Shown: piece by piece, positions 13,268-21,603 of the stretch
How the letters are laid out: each line of letters starts with the position of its first letter
Position numbering within the stretch: position 1 is the first letter of the stretch
Assembly: GCA_036557785.1 (NCBI GenBank)
Contig: DATBGZ010000037.1
Coordinates: forward strand, 62,001 to 126,000
Source: DATBGZ01 sp036557785
Lineage (GTDB): Bacteria > Actinomycetota > Actinomycetes > Mycobacteriales > Micromonosporaceae
DNA length: 64,000 bases
Direction: 5' to 3'
Program-made: the position numbers and the translations under genes
Notes under the pieces: model-generated
Seen by the model: the letters and a program-made list of their open reading frames with translations, nothing else
Told to the model about the DNA's origin: nothing
The model's database searches: none

Positions 13268-16207
13268 GTGGTCATGCGAGGCTCACTGCCCAGGATCAGT
13301 CGCCGCGGGAAGGTCACGCTGGCGGTCGTCGGCGGGATCATCCTGCTGCTGATCTTCCTGAACCAGATCGTCGGCCTGTGGACCGACTGGTGGTGGTACC
13401 AGGAAGTCGGCTATACCAACGTCTTCGGCGGCATGGTGCGGACGAAGATCTGGCTCTTCCTGCTCTTCGGCCTGTTCCTCGGCGGCTTCCTCGCCGGCAA
13501 CCTCTACCTCGCGTTCCGGCTGCGCCCGTTCACCCGCGGTGGGTCGCCCGAGCAGCAGGCGCTGGAGCGGTACCGGCTGTTCTTCGCTCCTCGGATGGGG
13601 CTCTGGATCGGGGTGCTCGGCGGCCTGGTCGGGTTCTTCGGCGGGCTCTCCGGCCAGTCGCACTGGCAGCAGTGGATGTTGTTCCGCAACCGCGTGGACT
13701 TCGGCATCGCCGACCCCCAGTTCGGTACGGACATCGGCTTCTACGTCTTCGACCTGCCGTTCTGGCGCTATCTCATCGACGTCGGGTTCACCGCCACGGC
13801 GCTGGCGATCATCGGATCGGTCGCCGTGCACTACCTGTTCGGCGGCGTACGACTGCAGGGTGCCGGCGACCGCATGACGGTTGGATCGAGGGCTCACCTC
13901 ACCTCGCTCGTGGCGCTGTTCGTGCTGCTCAAGGCCACGGCGTACTTCCTGGACCGGCGCTCGATGCTGGTCGGGTACAACTCCGGCACGGGCACCTGGG
14001 GTGCCGGATACACCGACATCAACGCGATCCTGCCGGCCAAGGAGGTGCTCGCCTACATATCGATCCTTGTCGCGATCGCGATCCTCGTCTTCTCCAACGC
14101 GCGCATGCGCAACCTGGTCTGGGCCGGTGCCGCGCTGGCGCTGCTGGGCATCTCCGCGGTCGCGATCGGCGGCGCCTACCCGCTCTTCGTCCAGCAGGTC
14201 ACGGTGAAGCCGAACACGCCCACCAAGGAGGCGCCGTACATCCTGCGCAGCATCGACGCCACGCGACAGGCCTTCGGCATCGCCGACGTGAAGACCGAGC
14301 AGTTCACCACCGCCAACGAGACACCCCCGGCCGCGCTGAACACGGACACCACGGTCGTGCCCACCATCCGTCTGCTCGACCCGGCACTGGTGCGCGAGAC
14401 GTACACGCAGTACCAGCAGATCCGGTCCTTCTACGACTTCCCCGAGAAGCTCGATATCGATCGTTACACGATCAACGGGCGGCTGCAGGACTTCGTGGTG
14501 GCGGCGCGTGAGCTCAACCCGTCGCTGCTGGACTCGTCGACGAACTGGCAGAACCGGCACACCGTCTATACGCATGGGTATGGATTCGTGGCCGCTCCCG
14601 CCAACACCATCTGCGATGGCGCGCCGTACTTCGTGTCGGGCCTGCTCCCCAACGCCGACAACACCGCGCCGACCAACAAATGCCAGGCGTCCACGGACAC
14701 GATCTCGGTGACCCAGCCCCGCATCTACTACGGCGAGCTGTCCAGCCCGAGTGACTACGTCATCGTCGGCAAGGCCCCGGGCGGCACCGATGCCGAGTAC
14801 GACCGGCCGGAGGGCGGCGGCCAGGCGAACAACTCGTATGACGGTACGGGCGGCGTCCCGGTGTCGTCGATGTTCCGCCGGCTGATGTACGGTCTGCGCT
14901 TCTGGGAGCCCAACTTCCTGCTCTACAGCGGTTTCAACGAGAACTCGAAGATCCTCTATATCCGCGACCCGGTGGACCGGGTCAAGCGGGTCGCCCCGTT
15001 CCTGACGCTGGACAGCGATCCGTACCCCGCGGTGATCGATGGTCGGGTGGTGTGGATCCTCGATGGCTACACGACCTCGTCGAGCTATCCGTACTCCCAG
15101 GAGGTGGACCTGCAACAGGCCACGTCGGACGCCCAGACCGACCTCGGCACCACGACGCAGGCCCGGCGCAACGTCAACTACATGCGCAACTCGGTCAAGG
15201 CCACGGTGGATGCCTACGACGGCACGGTCACGCTCTACGCCTTCGACGAGACCGATCCGGTGCTCAAGGCGTGGAACCAGGCCTTCGGCGGCACGCTCAT
15301 CCAGCCACGCAGCTCGATCCCGCCGGAGCTGGCAGCACACTTCCGCTACCCCGAGGACCTGTTCAAGGTCCAGCGCGACCTGCTGTCGAAGTTCCACGTC
15401 AGCAACCCGCAGGAGTTCAACAACGGCGCGGACTTCTGGGCCGTGCCCGACGACCCCGCGTCGACCGCCTCGACCGGCACGCCGGGTGGCAAGCAACCGC
15501 CGTACTACCTGCTGACCCAGTTCCCCGGCGTGACCCAGTCCCGGTTCCAGCTGACCGCGGCGCTGACCCCCAACGACCGGCAGAACCTGTCCGCTCTGGT
15601 CACCGGTGTCGTCAACGCGGACGGACTCTCCCTCGAGATGGTCGAGATGCCGCGGACCCAGGTGATCCAAGGGCCGGGCCAGGCGCAGCAGCTCATGGTC
15701 AACGACAAGGAAGCCCGAAGTCAGATCACGCTGCTCTCCGGTCAGGGTGAGAACGCGGCCGATGTGCTCTACGGCAACCTGCTCTCCCTGCCGTACGGCG
15801 GCGGGCTGCTCTACGTGCAACCGGTCTACATCAAGAGCAAGGGTGACAAGACCTTCCCGCAGATGAAACTGGTGCTCGTGAGCTACGGATCGTCCAATGT
15901 GGCCTTCGGGGACAGTCTCAGTGAGGCGATCAAGGCGCTGGTCGCCAAGGGCCAGGGCCAGGACACGGGTGGCTCGACGAACCCGCCGCCTGGCGAGACC
16001 GGCTCCGGCCAACTGAGCCCCGAGGTTCAGGCTGCCCTGGACGCCATCGATGCCGCCCTCACCCGCCTGCAACAGGCTCAGGCCGGCAACTTCGCCGACT
16101 ACGGCGCGGCGCTGCAGGCGCTGCAGGATGCCATCGACCAGTACCGACAAGCGGAGGCCGCGGCGAACAACCCGCCCCAGCCCAGCACGCCGCCGCCCGG
16201 GTCCTAG
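13268..16207 (+). CDS. UPF0182 family large membrane protein
   Basis: 979 aa with about seven N-terminal transmembrane segments (first: VTLAVVGGIILLLIFLNQIV) containing the conserved WTDWWWYQEVGYTNVF. A large extracytoplasmic domain of about 600 residues follows, and the tail is Gly/Pro/Gln-rich. The family is nearly universal in Actinobacteria and also found in cyanobacteria and clostridia; its function is unknown. It corresponds to Rv3193c. A leaderless start at GTG 13268 is supported by its -10 hexamer; ATG 13274 is possible. A long antisense ORF over the same region is a GC-bias shadow. Confidence 0.92.
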   Translation: MVMRGSLPRISRRGKVTLAVVGGIILLLIFLNQIVGLWTDWWWYQEVGYTNVFGGMVRTKIWLFLLFGLFLGGFLAGNLYLAFRLRPFTRGGSPEQQALERYRLFFAPRMGLWIGVLGGLVGFFGGLSGQSHWQQWMLFRNRVDFGIADPQFGTDIGFYVFDLPFWRYLIDVGFTATALAIIGSVAVHYLFGGVRLQGAGDRMTVGSRAHLTSLVALFVLLKATAYFLDRRSMLVGYNSGTGTWGAGYTDINAILPAKEVLAYISILVAIAILVFSNARMRNLVWAGAALALLGISAVAIGGAYPLFVQQVTVKPNTPTKEAPYILRSIDATRQAFGIADVKTEQFTTANETPPAALNTDTTVVPTIRLLDPALVRETYTQYQQIRSFYDFPEKLDIDRYTINGRLQDFVVAARELNPSLLDSSTNWQNRHTVYTHGYGFVAAPANTICDGAPYFVSGLLPNADNTAPTNKCQASTDTISVTQPRIYYGELSSPSDYVIVGKAPGGTDAEYDRPEGGGQANNSYDGTGGVPVSSMFRRLMYGLRFWEPNFLLYSGFNENSKILYIRDPVDRVKRVAPFLTLDSDPYPAVIDGRVVWILDGYTTSSSYPYSQEVDLQQATSDAQTDLGTTTQARRNVNYMRNSVKATVDAYDGTVTLYAFDETDPVLKAWNQAFGGTLIQPRSSIPPELAAHFRYPEDLFKVQRDLLSKFHVSNPQEFNNGADFWAVPDDPASTASTGTPGGKQPPYYLLTQFPGVTQSRFQLTAALTPNDRQNLSALVTGVVNADGLSLEMVEMPRTQVIQGPGQAQQLMVNDKEARSQITLLSGQGENAADVLYGNLLSLPYGGGLLYVQPVYIKSKGDKTFPQMKLVLVSYGSSNVAFGDSLSEAIKALVAKGQGQDTGGSTNPPPGETGSGQLSPEVQAALDAIDAALTRLQQAQAGNFADYGAALQALQDAIDQYRQAEAAANNPPQPSTPPPGS

Positions 16208-16342
16208 CCCTGGCGCCGCGCAGCGGTCCGTACGGCCCTGGTCACCAGCGGCCGTGCGGGCGCGGCTGCCTATCACCCGTACGTCTGGGCGGTGCCGATT
16301 TGCCGGCCCTTCACCTGCGCCGGGGTGTCGGAGCGAAGTGAT

Positions 16343-16372
16343 TTGCAGCCCGCCGACGCGATGGGCTAACGT
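16343..16372 (+). promoter_or_regulatory. promoter of tRNA-fMet
   Basis: TTGCAG (16343-16348) and TAACGT (16367-16372) are separated by 18 bp, placing the start a few nt before the mature tRNA at 16387. The same -10 sequence, TAACGT, is used at groES. Confidence 0.55.
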
Positions 16373-16386
16373 TGTCGAGCCAACGA

Positions 16387-16460
16387 CGCGGGGTGGAGCA
16401 GCTCGGTAGCTCGCTGGGCTCATAACCCAGAGGTCCCAGGTTCAAATCCTGGCCCCGCTA
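16387..16460 (+). tRNA. initiator tRNA-fMet (CAT anticodon)
   Basis: 74 nt without encoded CCA. Acceptor arm CGCGGGG/CCCCGC is unpaired at 1:72 (C-T), and the anticodon stem has the GGG:CCC pairs around CTCATAA (anticodon 16421-16423). Both are initiator-specific features. The T arm CCAGG-TTCAAAT-CCTGG is perfect. Confidence 0.97.
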
Positions 16461-16475
16461 CGACAGAACCACAGG

Positions 16476-16523
16476 TCAAGGGCCCTTTCCTCACAATCGA
16501 GGACGGGGCCCTTGATCTTTGTC
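16476..16523 (+). terminator. intrinsic terminator of tRNA-fMet
   Basis: TCAAGGGCCC (16476-16485) pairs perfectly with GGGCCCTTGA (16506-16515), with an inner TCCTC/GAGGA stem, and is followed by TCTTTGTC. Confidence 0.85.
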
Positions 16524-16579
16524 ACGCAAGGCTCGGCCCGACCGCGGGGGGGCAAACCATCACGAGGCGGTGTGGTGGC

Positions 16580-17527
16580 TCAGGCGGCAGCGTCGACCAC
16601 GATCACCGTCTTGCCGGGGCTGCGGGGCAGCCCCGCGCTCTCGTAGGCGGAGCGTCCGTCGGTCAGGGGAAAGGTGCGGGCGACCACGGGTACCAGTTGC
16701 CCGGCGTCCACGAAGCCGGCCAGCCGGTCAAGCTCGTCCCGATCGGGGCGAACGATGAAGTGCATCGCCGTGACGCCGTGCGCGGTCGCGAGTTCCGGTG
16801 ACGGCGGGGTGACCACGCTCACCAGTCGGCCGCCGGGGCGCAGGACGCCGTAGGAGCGGTCCAATGTGGATCCGCCGACCGTGTCGAAGACGACGTCGAC
16901 GTTGTCGATGGCCTGATCAAATGCTTCCGTGCTCACATCGATGAACCGGGAGGCGCCCAGGTCGCGAACGAACGGGCCGTCCTCGCTTCGCCCGGTGGCG
17001 ATGACGGTGGCCCCGAGGATCCTGCCCAGTTGAACGCCGTAGACGCCGACCCCGCCGGCGCCGCCGTGGACCAGCAGGGTTTCGCCAGCCTGTAGCTCCG
17101 CGTGGTCGACCAGCGCCTGCCAGGCGGTCAGGGCGGCCAGCGGCAGGGCTGCGGCGTCGACGTACGAGACTGAGCGTGGCATGTGGGCCAGTTGGTCCGC
17201 TGGGACGGTCGTGTAGGTAGCGGCCGCGCCGTCGCGGTCGAAGTCGATCAGACCGTAGACCGGATCCCCGACGCGCACGCCGTGCACGTCCGGCCCCAGG
17301 TCGGCGACCATTCCGGCGAACTCATGTGACGGGATCACCGGTGTGCGGTCGGTCCCGTCGCGGGTCGTCCAGGTCTGATCCCAGCCCAGCTCGGTGAAGG
17401 TGATGGCGGCGGCGTGGACGGCGACCAGGGCCTCGCCCTGCCCCGGCTGCGGCACCGGTGCGGCCTCGACGACGAGTTGCTCGGGTCCGCCGCGGGTGTG
17501 GGCGCGCAGTGCGACCATCGTGTCCAT
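16580..17527 (-). CDS. MDR-superfamily NADP-dependent quinone oxidoreductase-like protein
   Basis: 315 aa. GroES-like N-terminal domain with IPSHEFAGMVADLG, then a Rossmann domain with HGGAGGVGVYGVQLGR (NADPH loop) and the DVVFDTVGG strand. The structural and catalytic zinc ligands of alcohol dehydrogenases are absent, so this is a zinc-free quinone/enone reductase-like member. It reduces activated carbonyls or alkenes by family analogy; the substrate is unknown. It is divergent from the SDR of the aryl-CoA cluster across a 260-bp gap with a large palindrome. Participation in that pathway is possible but not shown. Confidence 0.85.
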   Translation of the reverse strand: MDTMVALRAHTRGGPEQLVVEAAPVPQPGQGEALVAVHAAAITFTELGWDQTWTTRDGTDRTPVIPSHEFAGMVADLGPDVHGVRVGDPVYGLIDFDRDGAAATYTTVPADQLAHMPRSVSYVDAAALPLAALTAWQALVDHAELQAGETLLVHGGAGGVGVYGVQLGRILGATVIATGRSEDGPFVRDLGASRFIDVSTEAFDQAIDNVDVVFDTVGGSTLDRSYGVLRPGGRLVSVVTPPSPELATAHGVTAMHFIVRPDRDELDRLAGFVDAGQLVPVVARTFPLTDGRSAYESAGLPRSPGKTVIVVDAAA

Positions 17528-17666
17528 CGTGGTCCCTCCGTTCGATCGCCGGCCGATGACGTTGCCGGGAATTCAACCGTTGACCGTCTTTGGTGACCGT
17601 ACTGCTTCGGCGTCGCCGTGGTGCGGCTTCCGGCCCCTGGGCCAGGACCGCCGACCGGGCGCAAGC

Positions 17667-17719
17667 CATGATCGCGTGGGGTTCGGGTACGCCCGTGTAC
17701 CCAGACCCACGCGATCATG
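17667..17719. repeat. 53-bp palindromic element (nested inverted repeats)
   Basis: CATGATCGCGTGGG (17667-17680) and CCCACGCGATCATG (17706-17719) are perfect 14-bp arms. Inside, GGGTAC (17685-17690) and GTACCC (17697-17702) form a second perfect stem. It sits in the gap between the divergent oxidoreductase and SDR genes. It could be a REP/MITE-like element or a transcription barrier. Confidence 0.85.
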
Positions 17720-17787
17720 AGGTGGCGGTGGTGGGCGGGTGTGTCGTTGCGTTGACGATCGTCACCGACGGATGGCAGGGTTTCAGC

Positions 17788-18549
17788 GTGTCGGACGTCA
17801 ACCCGGTAGCTGTCGTCACCGGCTCCGGTCGGGGGATCGGTCGTGCGGTGGCCGTCAGGCTGAGCGCTGAGGGCTACCGCGTCGCCCTGACCTCCCGCAG
17901 TGCGGACGAGCTACGTGCCACCGCGGGGCTCTGTGCCGGTGCGACGCTCGTGCTGCCGGCGGACATCACGTCGAGCGTCGCGGTCGACGAGGTGTTCACC
18001 GCCGTGGAGGATGCCTGGGGCCGGGTCGACGTACTCGTGGCGAACGCCGGCGCCGGGGTGTCGGCCCCGCTCGTGAAGACCACCGACGAGCAGTGGGCGC
18101 AGATGCTCGAGGTGAACCTGACCGCCCCCTTCCGGTGCATCCGGCGCGCCGTGCCGGGCATGGTGCAACGAGGGTACGGGCGCATCGTCGTCATCGCGTC
18201 GGTCGCCGCGAAGCGGGGTGAGCCATACATCACCGCCTATGCGGCAAGCAAACACGGCGTGCTCGGCGTCGTCCGGTGCGCCGCCGCGGAGCTCGCGACG
18301 ACCGGCGTCACGGTCAACGCGGTATGCCCCGGGTACGTGGCGACGTCGATGACGGACCGGACCGTTGCCGCGATCGCGGACCGGACCGGCCGTACGGCTG
18401 AGCAGGCCGTCGCCGCGCTCGCCGCCAAGCAGGGCAACGGTCGCCTGATCACGGTCGACGAGGTCACCGACGCGGTGTGGATGTGCCTGACGAATGCGGC
18501 CCTCAACGGGCAGGGCATCACGCTCGACGGTGGAGGATTCCCGTCATGA
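17788..18549 (+). CDS. short-chain dehydrogenase/reductase of aryl-CoA cluster
   Basis: 253 aa from GTG 17788; the open frame upstream to 17590 crosses the palindrome and is not coding. NAD(P) loop TGSGRGIG, NAG motif (ANAGAG), catalytic S138 and Y151-x3-K155 are present, and the C-terminus GITLDGGGF is typical of FabG/3-hydroxyacyl-CoA dehydrogenase-like SDRs. In this cluster it probably oxidises an alicyclic 3-hydroxyacyl-CoA, or reduces a ring ketone, after ring dearomatisation. Its stop overlaps the ridA start (ATGA). Confidence 0.85.
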   Translation: MSDVNPVAVVTGSGRGIGRAVAVRLSAEGYRVALTSRSADELRATAGLCAGATLVLPADITSSVAVDEVFTAVEDAWGRVDVLVANAGAGVSAPLVKTTDEQWAQMLEVNLTAPFRCIRRAVPGMVQRGYGRIVVIASVAAKRGEPYITAYAASKHGVLGVVRCAAAELATTGVTVNAVCPGYVATSMTDRTVAAIADRTGRTAEQAVAALAAKQGNGRLITVDEVTDAVWMCLTNAALNGQGITLDGGGFPS

Positions 18550-18944
18550 GCTTGGAGTTCATCAACCCTCCCGGGCTGGCCGCGCCCCGCGGTTTCTCCC
18601 ACGCTGTCGTTGGGTCGGGCAGGCTCGTGTTCCTCGCCGGGCAGACCGCGCTCGACGAGTCCGGGCGCATCGTCGGCACGACCGTGGTCGAGCAGTTCGA
18701 CAAGGCGCTGAGCAACCTGGTGCTGGCGCTCGCCGCGGCCGGCGGTCAGCCCTCGGACCTCGCGAGCCTGACACTCTACATCGTCGATGTGAGCGACTAC
18801 CGGGCCAACGCTCGGGCGATCGGGGCGGTGTGGCAGCGCGTTGTGGGCGAGCGCTACCCGGCCATGGCGGCGATCGGCGTGGCCAGGCTGTGGGACGACG
18901 AGGCCCTGGTCGAGGTGCAGGGCTATGCGGTGGTGCCGGGCTGA
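18546..18944 (+). CDS. ridA: RidA-family enamine/imine deaminase
   Basis: 132 aa, ATG 18546 overlapping the SDR stop by 4 nt. The RidA fold is evident (GFSHAVVGSGRLVFLAGQTALD, then a C-terminal RLWDDEALVEVQGYAVV with the expected acidic residue). RidA proteins hydrolyse enamines and imines to ketones plus ammonia. Coupling to an aryl-CoA dearomatisation cluster makes sense if the reduced product of 2-aminobenzoyl-CoA is an enamine needing hydrolytic deamination. The usual RidA arginine that binds the carboxylate is not obvious, so the substrate may be an acyl-CoA rather than a free acid. Its 3' end overlaps the convergent PaaX-type gene by 22 nt. Confidence 0.85.
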   Translation: MSLEFINPPGLAAPRGFSHAVVGSGRLVFLAGQTALDESGRIVGTTVVEQFDKALSNLVLALAAAGGQPSDLASLTLYIVDVSDYRANARAIGAVWQRVVGERYPAMAAIGVARLWDDEALVEVQGYAVVPG

Positions 18945-19789
18945 AGACCGGTGACGGCGGTGACATGCCGGTGCGCGGCGGGAGCCAGCCGCTCGTTGAG
19001 CTCGAAGAAGATGTCTGCTGCTTTCCAGCCCCGCCAACCGTTGGGTAGGAGCTGTGGCGCCAATCCCGGGTCGAGGTACGGCAGCCGACGCCAGTGCGTG
19101 AGCACCTGGACGTAGTCGGCGAATGCTGTCGCGTCGTCCTCGCGGCGCCGCCTGCGCCACCGGGCCAGGACCGGCCCGTACGTGGCGACGAAGTCGGCGT
19201 ACATCCGCTCCAGACCGTCGAGATCCCACCAGGACGCGACCTGGTCGGGCTCCGGTCGGAAGGCGACATGTCGCGCGCGGAAGAGGTCGACGTACTCGGT
19301 CAGCGCGTTGCTGGCCAGCATGTCGCGCACCTGCGGCTCGACGTGGGCCGGGGCGATCCACACGCCGGAGGCGACGGTGCCGAAACCGAGCCAGGACAGC
19401 CGGGTGCGCAGCAGGTGCCGCTTGTCCCGTACGGACTCGGGAACGCTGAACACGGCGACGAGCCAGTCGTCGCCACTGGCCGCCCGAGGACGTTCGAAGA
19501 TCCGCCGGTCGCCCTCCAGCAGGATGCTGCGCGCCTGGTCGGAGAGCCCGTAGCCGGCCGTCCCGCCCACCCGCTGTGGGAGGAGGATGCCGCGACGCTT
19601 GAGCCTCGAGATGGAGGAGCGCACGCCGGGTTCCTCGACGCCGAGCTCCGCCATCAGCTTGATCAGTGCGCCGACGCTGAGCCAGCCGCCGGCCTCCCGG
19701 GCGTAGAGGCCGTAGATCGTGACGATCAGGGCCCGGGGCTGGGTACCCCGTGCGTGGCCCAGCTCCTCGTCGTCGACGCGGGCTGCCAC
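18923..19789 (-). CDS. PaaX-family transcriptional repressor
   Basis: 288 aa from GTG 19789. This start is chosen because TACACT lies 7 nt upstream (leaderless); a longer frame reaches 19861. It has an N-terminal winged helix (RALIVTIYGLYAREAGGWLSVG; VRSSISRLKRRGIL), a middle ferredoxin-like domain with VFSVPESVRDKRHLLRTRLSWLGFG and a PaaX C-terminal domain. PaaX proteins repress aromatic-acid operons and are released by the aryl-CoA thioester. It lies inside the cluster, divergent from the CoA ligase, and so probably controls it. Confidence 0.9.
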   Translation of the reverse strand: MAARVDDEELGHARGTQPRALIVTIYGLYAREAGGWLSVGALIKLMAELGVEEPGVRSSISRLKRRGILLPQRVGGTAGYGLSDQARSILLEGDRRIFERPRAASGDDWLVAVFSVPESVRDKRHLLRTRLSWLGFGTVASGVWIAPAHVEPQVRDMLASNALTEYVDLFRARHVAFRPEPDQVASWWDLDGLERMYADFVATYGPVLARWRRRRREDDATAFADYVQVLTHWRRLPYLDPGLAPQLLPNGWRGWKAADIFFELNERLAPAAHRHVTAVTGLQPGTTA

Positions 19790-19802
19790 GGCCGGAAGTG
19801 TA
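19790..19802 (-). promoter_or_regulatory. -10 element of a leaderless promoter (PaaX-type gene)
   Basis: Minus-strand TACACT (19802-19797) is 7 nt from GTG 19789. Confidence 0.5.
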
Positions 19803-19847
19803 TTCGGTACCCGGCGCCCTCGACAGGGCCGGCGGTATGCCGTGCTA

Positions 19848-19877
19848 TTGACTGTCGTCACGCACGATACATAGCCT
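19848..19877 (+). promoter_or_regulatory. candidate promoter and PaaX operator region for the ligase operon
   Basis: TTGACT (19848-19853) and TAGCCT (19872-19877), 18 bp apart, precede the ligase start by about 45 nt. The -35 overlaps the inverted repeat TGAC-tgtc-GTCA, a plausible repressor site. Confidence 0.4.
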
Positions 19878-19921
19878 GGGGCCGACCGGCAGATCCCGGG
19901 ACCCAGCGAAGGATGGTCGCC

Positions 19922-21550
19922 ATGTCGTTGTCACCGTCCGCCCATGTCGACACGTTCTGCCGGGACAACCTTCCACCGCGGGACGAGTGGCCCGAGTTCC
20001 TGTTCGATCTGCCAGGACTGCACTACCCACAACGGCTCAACTGCGCGGTCGAGCTGCTCGACGCCGTGGTGCAGCGCCTCGGCCCGGACCGGCCCTGCCT
20101 TCTCGCGCCAGGCCAGGCGCCGTGGACCTATGGCGACCTCATGCGCGTCTCGAACCAGGTCGCCGCGGTGCTCGTCGACGACCACGGCATCGTGCCCGGC
20201 AACCGGGTCCTGCTGCGCGGGCCCAACAACCCCGCGCTGGTCGCCTGCTGGTTCGCCGTGCTCAAGGCGGGCGCGGTCGCGGTGACCACGATGCCGCTGC
20301 TGCGGGCCGGCGAGCTCGCCACGATCGCGGAGATCGCGAAGGTCGACTTCGCGCTCTGCGACGCCCGCTTCACCGATGAGCTGGAGGCGGCGGGCATCCC
20401 GGGGCTGCGCACGGTGGAGTTCAGCGGCACGGGTGGTCTGGCCGGCGCCGAGCAGAAGTCCGGCGACTTCACGCCGGTGCAGACCGCGGCCGACGACGTC
20501 GCGCTGCTCGCCTTCACCTCGGGGACCACGGGGCGGCCGAAGGCCACGATGCATTTCCATCGCGATGTGCTTGCCAACGCCGACACGTTCTCGGAGTTCG
20601 TCCTGCGCCCGGAGCCGGACGATCTGTTCACCGGTACCCCGCCGCTGGCCTTCACGTTCGGCCTGGGTGGGCTCGTCGTCTTCCCGCTGCGGGTCGGAGC
20701 GGCCACGCTGCTCATCGAGAAAGCGACACCCACCGAACTCGCTGAGCTGATCGCCACGCACCGGGTCTCGGTCTGCTTCACGGCCCCGACGGCGTACCGG
20801 GCCATGCTCGTCTCCGGCAAGGCGGACCGGCTCGCCACGCTGCGCCGGGCGGTCTCCGCCGGCGAGCACCTGCCGGCCGCGACCTGGCAGGCGTTCCAGG
20901 AGCGCACCGGGGTCAAGCTGATCGATGGGATTGGCTCCACGGAGATGCTGCACATCTTCATCTCCGCAGCCGACGACCACATCCGGCCGGGCGCCACCGG
21001 TCGCGCCGTCCCCGGGTACGTCGCGGCCGTCGTCGACGAGCACGGCAACCCGCAACCGCCAGGCGTCCTGGGCCGGCTCGCCGTCAAGGGCCCCACCGGC
21101 TGCCGTTACCTGGCCGACGATCGACAGCGGCAGTACGTGCGCGACGGCTGGAACCTCACGGGGGACACCTTCGTGATGGACGAGGATGGCTACTTCTGGT
21201 TCCAGGCGCGCAGCGACGACATGATCGTGTCCTCCGGGTACAACATCTCGGGACCCGAGGTCGAGGAGGCGCTGCTCGCGCACGCCGACGTCACCGAGTG
21301 CGGGGTCGTGGGACTGCCGGACGAGGCGCGCGGGGCGTTGGTGACGGCGTTCGTCGTGCTGCGCGAGGGTGTGAGCGGTGACTCCGCCAAGACCAAAGAG
21401 CTGCAGGACTTCGTCAAGCAGCGCATCGCCCCGTACAAGTACCCGCGCCGCATCGTCTTCGTCGCCGAGCTGCCCAAGACCACCACCGGCAAGCTGCAAC
21501 GGTTCCGCCTGCGCGAGCAGGCCGCGTCGGCGCCGGCGGAGCTGGCCTGA
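19922..21550 (+). CDS. aryl-CoA ligase, 2-aminobenzoate-CoA ligase-like (AMP-forming)
   Basis: 542 aa from ATG 19922 with SD GAAGG; the long upstream frame is antisense to the PaaX-type gene. Adenylation-family motifs: FTSGTTGRPKATMHFH (P-loop, about 199), DGIGSTEMLHIF, YVRDGWNLTGDTF and the catalytic Lys in TTTGKLQRF (about 524). The GSTEMLHIF substrate-side motif and overall length match the benzoate/2-aminobenzoate-CoA ligase group. It activates an aromatic acid to its CoA thioester with ATP. It is the first gene of the plus-strand block, and the fused monooxygenase follows after 53 nt. Confidence 0.88.
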   Translation: MSLSPSAHVDTFCRDNLPPRDEWPEFLFDLPGLHYPQRLNCAVELLDAVVQRLGPDRPCLLAPGQAPWTYGDLMRVSNQVAAVLVDDHGIVPGNRVLLRGPNNPALVACWFAVLKAGAVAVTTMPLLRAGELATIAEIAKVDFALCDARFTDELEAAGIPGLRTVEFSGTGGLAGAEQKSGDFTPVQTAADDVALLAFTSGTTGRPKATMHFHRDVLANADTFSEFVLRPEPDDLFTGTPPLAFTFGLGGLVVFPLRVGAATLLIEKATPTELAELIATHRVSVCFTAPTAYRAMLVSGKADRLATLRRAVSAGEHLPAATWQAFQERTGVKLIDGIGSTEMLHIFISAADDHIRPGATGRAVPGYVAAVVDEHGNPQPPGVLGRLAVKGPTGCRYLADDRQRQYVRDGWNLTGDTFVMDEDGYFWFQARSDDMIVSSGYNISGPEVEEALLAHADVTECGVVGLPDEARGALVTAFVVLREGVSGDSAKTKELQDFVKQRIAPYKYPRRIVFVAELPKTTTGKLQRFRLREQAASAPAELA

Positions 21551-21603
21551 CGAGCGTTGCGTTCTCGCGACCCGGCCGACGTCGATACCCAGAGGAGGCA
21601 GCC

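Noticed and set aside
13283..16423. 1046-aa minus-strand ORF opposite UPF0182
   Set aside because: Antisense to a well-supported UPF0182 gene and even crosses the tRNA-fMet; no recognisable domain.
19094..19921. N-terminal extension of the CoA ligase frame
   Set aside because: Antisense to the PaaX-type gene; the ligase SD and family N-terminus support ATG 19922.
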